A stretch of DNA of 38,648 bases from contig JAZQMY010000069.1 in assembly GCA_045627045.1 (NCBI GenBank), positions 1-38,648 of the forward strand, written 5' to 3'. Positions 33,665-38,648 of the stretch are shown piece by piece (position 1 is the first letter of the stretch; the number at the start of each line of letters is the position of its first letter). Under the pieces are notes generated by a model, which did not search any database, was not told the origin of the DNA, and was given only the letters and a program-made list of their open reading frames with translations. Made by a program: the position numbers and the translations under genes. The DNA comes from SIG351 sp045627045 (GTDB lineage Bacteria > Bacillota > Clostridia > HGM11327).

Positions 33665-34211
33665 TCAGAAGATAATAAATCGTGCGTATGAACCATATCG
33701 CAAAGAAGCTATGCATTGTTTCGTGGAATACATTTTAGTAGTATTAGCTTGTGGTGTTGTATTTCTCATTTGGAAGATACAAACTCCAAATATCTATATT
33801 GTACTGGGAATTGGTTGTTTGCTATCTTTTGTGTTGGAAATTTTCTTAAATTATAGACTTGCCTTGCTTTCATGGATAGAAGAACGTCGGCAGTTATATG
33901 AAGTTAAAGAAGTTCAGATGATTCGGTTTAAGGAGGAATATTTTACATCGGGAAAGTATGAAAGTATTATTCCAAAACTATATCCAAAAGATATTGGCGT
34001 TTGTCGAAACAAGATCAAATGTATTGATTCCAACAATAAAAACTTATCTTTGCGGAGCGCTATGGGAAATAAGAATGCACAGATGCTTATAGATGAAATC
34101 AAAAAAAGAACGGGAGTGAGGCGTACGGTAATGGTCGGAAAATATACTCATATTATTGTCAAATATTGTGATAATGATTATATTTCACACAGACTGAATA
34201 CGGTGCTTTGA
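33651..34211 (+). CDS. putative membrane immunity protein 5
   Basis: A 186-residue protein with two close membrane helices (FVEYILVVLACGVVFLIW, then IYIVLGIGCLLSFVLEIFL) followed by a basic cytoplasmic domain (EVKEVQMIRFKEEYF … KKRTGVRRTVMVGKYTHI). The ATG at 33651 has GGGAGG at 33640-33645; a 14-codon-longer reading is rejected for lack of a site. It overlaps toxin 5 by 14 nt. It has the same topology as immunity protein 1 without obvious sequence similarity. Confidence 0.7.
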   Translation: MDSIDQKIINRAYEPYRKEAMHCFVEYILVVLACGVVFLIWKIQTPNIYIVLGIGCLLSFVLEIFLNYRLALLSWIEERRQLYEVKEVQMIRFKEEYFTSGKYESIIPKLYPKDIGVCRNKIKCIDSNNKNLSLRSAMGNKNAQMLIDEIKKRTGVRRTVMVGKYTHIIVKYCDNDYISHRLNTVL

Positions 34212-34284
34212 TTTAAAAAATCAATTTAATATATATAGGCAAACGACTCAAAATTACACAAAGATAACAACTTATATTCTAGGG

Positions 34285-34439
34285 TAGGCTTCTACTGGCT
34301 GAGAACGAGATATTATGACCCTGTAATAGGCAGATTTATTAACGCGGATAGTTTGCTCAACGGTGGAGACGAACTGCAGGGATACAATATGTATGCTTAC
34401 TGCGGAAATAACCCGGTGATGTATGTTGACCCGACGGGT
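34285..34439 (+). repeat. Rhs core repeat, cassette 6
   Basis: Encodes GFYWLRTRYYDPVIGRFINADS … YAYCGNNPVMYVDPTGN. It closely matches cassettes 5 and 7 in the YAYCGNNPVMYVDPTG codons. Confidence 0.92.
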
Positions 34440-35021
34440 AATATTGCATTTTTTGTTACAACAATGATTTTCGGCGCGGTAATTGGCTTTGCTGTTCCGA
34501 CAATCGTGGATTATTGTGATGATGGAGAAGTATTTAATGGTAGCGTAAAGTGGTATTGGTATGTAGCCGGAACTGCAATTGGTGCAACCGTAGGAGCAGG
34601 CATAGGAATGGCAGTATCACATTCTGCAACTGGAAGTGTAACAGCTTCTTTTGCGGACATTAAATGGGGATATGCTATTAATAACGCTGTTAAAGAAAAA
34701 TATGATAAGGTTTTAAGGCTTTCTACACATAACTCAAATAGCTCTACTGTATGTTTAGGCCGTTATTTTTCGCCGACATCTTCTGAAAATTATATAAATA
34801 TTGCAAAAGCAAATGGCTATACATATTTTGATATGGGAGATTATTATACTATTGCCAAAAATAAGGACGTAGCATGGAAAATTAATCAAGAATTTTTGAT
34901 AGCACAAAATAAGTTAGGCAAGAATTTTCTGTGCTCAAGCTCAAATATTGCAGGTAGCTACGCAGACGAAATTATGATGTTGAAAGCACTGGGTGCAATA
35001 ATGTTCAATAATGTGCAATAA
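34353..35021 (+). CDS. orphan Rhs C-terminal tip 6 (CDI/Rhs-type toxin, activity unknown)
   Basis: Frame open from the Rhs repeat (TTG at 34353 inside the repeat). A short hydrophobic pre-toxin (FFVTTMIFGAVIGFAVPTIV; AGTAIGATVGAGIGMAV) leads to a terminal domain of about 110 residues: VCLGRYFSPTSSENYINIAK, NGYTYFDMGDYY, WKINQEFLIAQNKLGKNFLC, SYADEIMMLKALGA. This pattern (YI-IA-xxGxxYF…W..N.xFL…GxxF…Y..E…L..LG) resembles a polymorphic toxin domain I remember from CdiA and Rhs termini. Its biochemical activity is not stated with confidence. Silent tip. Confidence 0.67.
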   Translation: MLNGGDELQGYNMYAYCGNNPVMYVDPTGNIAFFVTTMIFGAVIGFAVPTIVDYCDDGEVFNGSVKWYWYVAGTAIGATVGAGIGMAVSHSATGSVTASFADIKWGYAINNAVKEKYDKVLRLSTHNSNSSTVCLGRYFSPTSSENYINIAKANGYTYFDMGDYYTIAKNKDVAWKINQEFLIAQNKLGKNFLCSSSNIAGSYADEIMMLKALGAIMFNNVQ

Positions 35022-35044
35022 TTTAATATAGGAGGGTATGTTTT

Positions 35045-35686
35045 ATGACAAAGATAGTAAATACAGGAGAAGATATAAAACGCAGCGAAAAAATAGCAGA
35101 TTTCATTCGGGATTTTGAAAAAATTTTTTTAACAAGGCACTCAGAATATAACTTATACGATATAACGATTGATTATAATGAAAAAACTGAGCGTGCATAC
35201 GTTGGATTGATACTAAAAAATAAAAGAAATTATAAAACTTTTATTCAAAAGTATTATGATGAGTGTAAAAAAACTTTTTCAGATGAACTGATGCAAGGCG
35301 GCATCTTAAACATACAAATCTGTAATTATTGTGTATTGTTAAAAAAAGAGATTGTTAATCGTGAAAATATATACAGTTTTGTAGAAAGGAAAACTGTTTC
35401 CGGCATGCGAAGAAGATTTATTGAAAAACATTGTGAATATAAATTGCTGGATTTAGTTATTCACTATTTTTATATTGATGAATCTGCTGATATTGCATTG
35501 ATATTAAAGACAGAAAAAGACAAGGCAGTGTTTATTGAAAAGGATTATGAAAAATGCAAAAGCGATCTCATTTCTGAATTGAAAAATAACGATGTGCTGA
35601 GTGTAAAAGAATGCTCTTTCAAAGTGTTTTCTAAAGAAGAAATTGATGAAAAATATGAGGGGATAATCTATTATGCAATGCTATAA
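35045..35686 (+). CDS. putative immunity protein 6, internally duplicated
   Basis: A 213-residue soluble protein made of two tandem copies of a domain of about 90 residues. Copy 1 has HSEYNLYDITIDY … LILKNKRNYKTFIQKYYDEC … ILNIQICNYCVLLKKEI. Copy 2 has HCEYKLLDLVIHYFY … LILKTEKDKAVFIEKDYEKC … VLSVKECSFKVFSKEEI. The ATG has AGGAGG nearby (35030-35036). It lies 23 bp after toxin 6. Two copies of an immunity domain in one chain may bind two toxin molecules or two toxin variants (inference). No family name assigned. Confidence 0.72.
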   Translation: MTKIVNTGEDIKRSEKIADFIRDFEKIFLTRHSEYNLYDITIDYNEKTERAYVGLILKNKRNYKTFIQKYYDECKKTFSDELMQGGILNIQICNYCVLLKKEIVNRENIYSFVERKTVSGMRRRFIEKHCEYKLLDLVIHYFYIDESADIALILKTEKDKAVFIEKDYEKCKSDLISELKNNDVLSVKECSFKVFSKEEIDEKYEGIIYYAML

Positions 35687-35696
35687 ACTTTTCTGC

Positions 35697-35743
35697 TTAT
35701 ACTTCGAGTATAATGAACAGTTATTTCTTTGAAATTACTGTTC
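35697..35743. repeat. paired stem-loops at the start of cassette 7
   Basis: TTATACT-tcg-AGTATAA (35697-35713) is followed at once by GAACAGT…ACTGTTC (35715-35743), which also pairs inside as ATTTC-ttt-GAAAT. The second arm ends exactly where the long Rhs core fragment begins, so it may mark a recombination or terminator-like boundary. Confidence 0.5.
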
Positions 35744-36604
35744 GGCGATATAGTTGCAATTAATAATTTACGTGGCACGAAGATAGCGACTTATACCTAT
35801 GATGCATGGGGCAATTGCACAGTCGGATATCTGATAAGCGACCACACAGCGGCAGATACGAACCTTTTCAGATACAGAGGCTACATTTATGATACTGAAA
35901 CAGGATTCTACTGGCTGAGAACAAGATATTATGATCCTGTAATAGGCAGCTTCATCAACGCAGACAGCCTGCTCAACGGCGGAGATGAGCTGCAGGGCTA
36001 CAATATGTATGCTTACTGCGGAAATAACCCGGTGATGTATGTTGACCCGACGGGAGAATTTTTGGATACGATATTTGATATCTTTTTTATAGGTTGGGAC
36101 ATTTACAATTTATGTACAAAAGATGGATATAAAGATTGGAAAAATTGGGTTGCGTTAGGTGTTGATGTTGCGTTCGCGACATTGCCATTTTTTGCTGGAG
36201 GCGGACAAGTTGTCAAACTCGCAAATGTTGCTGATGATATTTCTGATTTTAGCAAAATTACAGTGGTTGGGGAAACAATGGGCCGAGTTAGAACAGTTTC
36301 ACAGTTTGTAAACGCTACGGACAATCTTTACGAAGGATTTAAGGCATATGACAAGCTTTCAAAAATGGGAAAAGGAGGGAAAATGTTAGCTGAGTTTTGC
36401 GGAAAGGCATCTAATGTAGCTTGGTTGTATGGACAATTAAGATCAGGTTATCAAGTAGTTGATATTGGAATTGATTCCATAAGAACAATTAGAAGCTCCA
36501 GTTATATTGCAGAAAGAATTACAATAGGTATTTGGAAAAGTCGCAATTTTTGGAAATGGTTATATCACATAGATAATTTGGAGGGATTGTTTTGTGAAAA
36601 ATGA
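35729..36604 (+). CDS. orphan Rhs C-terminal fragment 7 with unknown toxin tip
   Basis: A 291-residue open frame: about 110 residues of Rhs core (YTYDAWGNCTVGYL … YAYCGNNP) and then a unique tip. It begins from a TTG without a ribosome binding site. The tip has a pre-toxin helix pair (TIFDIFFIGWDIYNL; WVALGVDVAFATLPFF) and a terminal domain with VVGETMGRVRTVSQFVNATD, LRSGYQVVDIGIDSIRTIRS and RITIGIWKSRNFWKWLYHI. I recall this sequence type from other gut Clostridia Rhs termini, but its activity is not known to me. The stop overlaps the immunity GTG by 11 nt. Confidence 0.68.
   Translation: MKLLFGDIVAINNLRGTKIATYTYDAWGNCTVGYLISDHTAADTNLFRYRGYIYDTETGFYWLRTRYYDPVIGSFINADSLLNGGDELQGYNMYAYCGNNPVMYVDPTGEFLDTIFDIFFIGWDIYNLCTKDGYKDWKNWVALGVDVAFATLPFFAGGGQVVKLANVADDISDFSKITVVGETMGRVRTVSQFVNATDNLYEGFKAYDKLSKMGKGGKMLAEFCGKASNVAWLYGQLRSGYQVVDIGIDSIRTIRSSSYIAERITIGIWKSRNFWKWLYHIDNLEGLFCEK
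35740..36060 (+). repeat. Rhs core repeat, cassette 7 (long form)
   Basis: About 320 bp encoding FGDIVAINNLRGTKIATYTY … RYRGYIYDTETGFYWLRTRYYDP … YVDPTGEF. Together with cassette 1 this is the longest Rhs core piece. It is uninterrupted here. Confidence 0.93.
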
Positions 36605-36941
36605 GATTATAAATAAAGCACTCGATTTTTTGGTGACAGATTATAATTGTAGTTTATCTTACGAATTCGATCATGGTAGCACATACATTTATAGAAACGA
36701 TATTTTTAAGATAGTTATTTTCACTTGGGAACAGTTTGATGATTTAGATGTAAATTTGGTTTATGATTTGGTAAATTATCATATTGATCCGTACCTTGAG
36801 GAGCCTCAAAAAATGTCTATAATAAATTCTAAGAAAAAAGGAATAAAAGGATTTTTCTATAATTATTATTACGATAGTGATTTTTGGAACATTATATCTT
36901 TGATAATAAAAAACAAACTTAATCAGCTAGGAATAAAATAA
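36594..36941 (+). CDS. putative immunity protein 7
   Basis: A 115-residue acidic and tyrosine-rich protein starting with GTG, with GGAGGG at 36580-36585 (8 nt spacing) inside the toxin 7 frame. Core: LVTDYNCSLSYEFDHGSTYIY, IFTWEQFDDLDVNLVYDLV, and a basic end. No known family. Coupled overlap with the toxin supports the immunity role. Confidence 0.7.
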   Translation: MKNEIINKALDFLVTDYNCSLSYEFDHGSTYIYRNDIFKIVIFTWEQFDDLDVNLVYDLVNYHIDPYLEEPQKMSIINSKKKGIKGFFYNYYYDSDFWNIISLIIKNKLNQLGIK

Positions 36942-36961
36942 TCAGATAAGTACTATTTGTT

Positions 36962-37123
36962 ACTGAAACAGGCTTCTATTGGCTGCAGACAAGATACTAT
37001 GACCCGGCAATAGGCAGATTTATCAATGCAGATAGTCTGCTTAATGGTGGAGACGAACTGCAGGGCTACAATATGTATGCTTACTGCGGAAATAACCCGG
37101 TGATGGGCTACGATCCGGAGGGA
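36962..37123 (+). repeat. Rhs core repeat, cassette 8
   Basis: Encodes TETGFYWLQTRYYDPAIGR … YAYCGNNPVMGYDPEG. It belongs with cassette 9 to a second subtype ending VMGYDP in place of VMYVDP. Confidence 0.92.
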
Positions 37124-37714
37124 ACATGGAATTGGAGTAGCTTTTTTAAGGGAAGTAGTTGGCTGACAATTGGCATTACTGCGACTTGTGTTGGCGTATC
37201 AGTATTGACTTGCGGTGTTGCTTCTCCTGCGATGATGGCTGTTGCAGCGGTTACTGTAGTGGCTGGAACAGCAACAGCTGTAAACGGTGTGTCTGAACTT
37301 GGTGAAGCTATAACAGGACATAACTTTATACGAGATGATGTATTCGGCGGAAACTCTACTGCATACAATATATATTCTATTTCAACTTCTGTTGTTGCGG
37401 AAGTTGGCGTGGTAATTTGCGGTGGATGGTTAAAGGCTAATCGAACGAATATTGCAGATTACAAACTAGAACAAATAATTGAAAATCCAGAATATATTAA
37501 AAAATACAGTCCAAAAAAATTCCAAAAAATAGCGAAACAATCTTCTTGGCAAAGCGGAATGTCAAGTAATGGAAAAGGATATCGAGTTTTTTCTGGTAAC
37601 TATTCTATTAGATATAATATGAATGGGACAAGATTTGATTCTGCACATTTTACTGGAAAACCTTATTGGGTTATATCATCAGCTATGAAAGGAGTAGTAA
37701 AAATTCCGTTTTGA
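37073..37714 (+). CDS. orphan Rhs C-terminal tip 8, possible RNase-type (BECR-like) toxin
   Basis: Frame open from the Rhs repeat. The pre-toxin (WLTIGITATCVGVSVLTCGV … HNFIRDDVFGGNSTAYNIYS) is homologous to that of cassette 9. A terminal domain of about 75 residues follows: KYSPKKFQKIAKQSSWQSG, then GKGYRVFSGNYSIRYNMNGTR, then DSAHFTGKPYWVISSA. The basic, strand-rich layout with G-x-G-Y-R-F…SIRY…YW-SS recalls the barnase/colicin E5/RelE RNase superfold, offered as a low-confidence guess. The immunity gene follows 2 nt after the stop. Silent tip. Confidence 0.66.
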   Translation: MYAYCGNNPVMGYDPEGTWNWSSFFKGSSWLTIGITATCVGVSVLTCGVASPAMMAVAAVTVVAGTATAVNGVSELGEAITGHNFIRDDVFGGNSTAYNIYSISTSVVAEVGVVICGGWLKANRTNIADYKLEQIIENPEYIKKYSPKKFQKIAKQSSWQSGMSSNGKGYRVFSGNYSIRYNMNGTRFDSAHFTGKPYWVISSAMKGVVKIPF

Positions 37715-37716
37715 AT

Positions 37717-38082
37717 ATGAAAGACGTTTATTGTAATGAATTGTTATATATGATTAATGCTGCTGAATACTTATCTATGTGCTATGAAAAACAGTATAAT
37801 GAGATGGAATGGTTTGCAAGATGGGATTTAGCTGAAGAAATTGGCATGGAATGGATTGATGCGAAGGAAATTATTTACTCGAAAAACTTGACTCAAGCTA
37901 TTTCAGATGAATCGTCACAATTGTTAAAAAAGATTTTATTAAATTTTGAGCAAGCATTTGAAAAAACAACAGAGTCAAATGTTTGGACATTTGAAGCCAT
38001 GATCAATCACCCATTTTGGAAAGAACAAAGAGAATTGGCAGTAGCTTTTTTAAAAGAGATAAAAAGTAAATTTTGCGTTTAA
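37717..38082 (+). CDS. putative immunity protein 8
   Basis: A 121-residue, acidic, all-helical soluble protein (NELLYMINAAEYLSMCYEKQ, EWFARWDLAEEIGMEWIDA, WTFEAMINHPFWKEQRELAV). The ATG at 37717 starts 2 nt after the toxin 8 stop; the only AAAGGAG is 22 nt upstream, so translation may depend on coupling. An acidic surface would fit binding to the basic RNase-like toxin 8 (inference). No family assigned. Its stop is in frame with, and 13 bases before, the next Rhs repeat. Confidence 0.68.
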   Translation: MKDVYCNELLYMINAAEYLSMCYEKQYNEMEWFARWDLAEEIGMEWIDAKEIIYSKNLTQAISDESSQLLKKILLNFEQAFEKTTESNVWTFEAMINHPFWKEQRELAVAFLKEIKSKFCV

Positions 38083-38095
38083 AGTCTAACTTACC

Positions 38096-38237
38096 AGAGA
38101 ACAAGATATTATGATCCGGCAATAGGCAGATTTATCAACGCGGATAGTCTGCTTAATGGCGGAGACGAGCTACAGGGCTACAATATGTATGCTTATTGCG
38201 GAAATAATCCGGTGATGGGATACGATCCAAACGGAGA
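38096..38237 (+). repeat. Rhs core repeat, cassette 9
   Basis: Encodes QRTRYYDPAIGRFINADS … YAYCGNNPVMGYDPNG. It is truncated at its 5' end compared with others (FYWL absent) and begins 13 bases after the immunity 8 stop. Confidence 0.9.
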
Positions 38238-38648
38238 ACTGGATTGGAACAAATTGTTCGGTGGTGCTGAACTGGTTTCTGTAGGCGTTGCAGCTGTTTC
38301 TATTGCATCTACAATATTATCTTGCGGATCTGCAGGTCCTGCAATTGCTGCAGTGGCAATATTGACATTTGCCGCCGGTACAGCGACAACAATAAACGGA
38401 GTATCTGAGATTATTGAATCGGGAACCGGTTACAACTTTGTCAGAGAGATTGTATGGGGCGGAAACGCAGAAGCTTATGGATTATACAGAAATATCAGCA
38501 AATACGCAGCTCAGGCAGGCACGGCAATTTGCGGAGCATATTATGCATATTACGGTGGAAATGTATGTTTTGCAGCAGGCACATTAGTGTTAACTGAGGC
38601 AGGACAAGTCCCGATAGAAAACATACAAGTTGGCGATCTTGTTTGGGC
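38185..38648 (+). CDS. orphan Rhs C-terminal tip 9 with HINT domain (cut by window edge)
   Basis: The frame is open from 38083 and runs off the window end; no Shine-Dalgarno precedes the first ATG at 38185. After the repeat comes a hydrophobic pre-toxin homologous to cassette 8 (shared AGTATT-NGVSE, TGYNFVRE, GGN-EAY). Then comes CFAAGTLVLTEAGQ … ENIQVGDLVW, the start of a HINT (Hedgehog/intein-type) autoprocessing domain with nucleophile Cys. HINT domains in polymorphic toxins cleave to release the terminal toxin. The toxin and immunity gene lie outside the window. Confidence 0.8.
   Translation, partial: MYAYCGNNPVMGYDPNGELDWNKLFGGAELVSVGVAAVSIASTILSCGSAGPAIAAVAILTFAAGTATTINGVSEIIESGTGYNFVREIVWGGNAEAYGLYRNISKYAAQAGTAICGAYYAYYGGNVCFAAGTLVLTEAGQVPIENIQVGDLVW

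Noticed and set aside
27086..38240. Regular repeats suggesting a CRISPR array
   Set aside because: The repeats are 150 to 320 bp, protein-coding and in frame with long open tips; there are no short palindromic repeats or uniform spacers and no cas genes.
26840..38648. Transposase or integrase responsible for the array
   Set aside because: No frame on either strand in this stretch shows transposase, integrase or resolvase motifs; any such gene must be outside the window.

Overview
The window looks like a chromosome segment of a Gram-positive, endospore-lineage Clostridia member, probably an Oscillospirales/Ruminococcaceae gut bacterium. The evidence is spoVG, a Bacillus-type purR, an IspH–ribosomal-S1 fusion, strong AGGAGG ribosome binding sites and TTGACA-17-TATAAT promoters. 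The genus is inferred and not proven.

Left two thirds (1–26.8 kb) is mostly core genome. It starts with rplM-rpsI and a small orphan gene. A TPR/DUF4037 pair follows, converging on argS. A leftward block then runs purR-spoVG-pth-mfd plus a FAD-dependent oxidoreductase, in the same gene order as the Bacillus purR–spoVG–pth–mfd region. Next, rightward, come a secreted CHAP-domain cysteine-repeat protein, a PrsA/SurA-like lipoprotein and the translation group rpmE–DUF1385–prmC–prfA. A zinc-ribbon-like small protein and the MEP-pathway pair ispD-ispF follow. A large aconitase-family hydratase is on the minus strand, then plsC and ispH-rpsA. Three isoprenoid steps (IspD, IspF, IspH) are in the window. 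The core section closes with tRNA-Pro(GGG) and a strong terminator.

Right third (26.9–38.6 kb, running off the end) is the unusual part: a head-to-tail array of nine truncated Rhs C-terminal toxin cassettes, all on the plus strand. Each has a 5' repeat of about 150 to 320 bp encoding the conserved end of an Rhs core (GFYWLRTRYYDP … INADSLLNGGDELQGYN-YAYCGNNP). Each repeat is fused in frame to a different AT-rich, usually hydrophobic pre-toxin/toxin tip. A small immunity-type gene, overlapping or abutting the toxin stop, follows each tip; the ninth cassette is cut by the window edge. No Rhs N-terminus, secretion module or full-length head gene is present, so these are orphan (silent) tips. The shared in-frame repeat is the substrate expected for recombining a new tip and its immunity gene onto a full-length Rhs gene elsewhere.

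A consensus promoter with an adjacent palindrome lies directly upstream of the first cassette. Most immunity genes keep good ribosome binding sites, so the array could be transcribed as an immunity bank while the toxins stay silent. Individual cassettes show decay or special features: a TGG-to-TGA nonsense codon in cassette 1, a frameshift at an A-AAA-AAG slippery run in cassette 4, an internally duplicated immunity protein in cassette 6, and a HINT autoprocessing domain in cassette 9. The tRNA-Pro 3' end plus terminator is present again in degenerate form 146 bp downstream, at the boundary between core genome and array.
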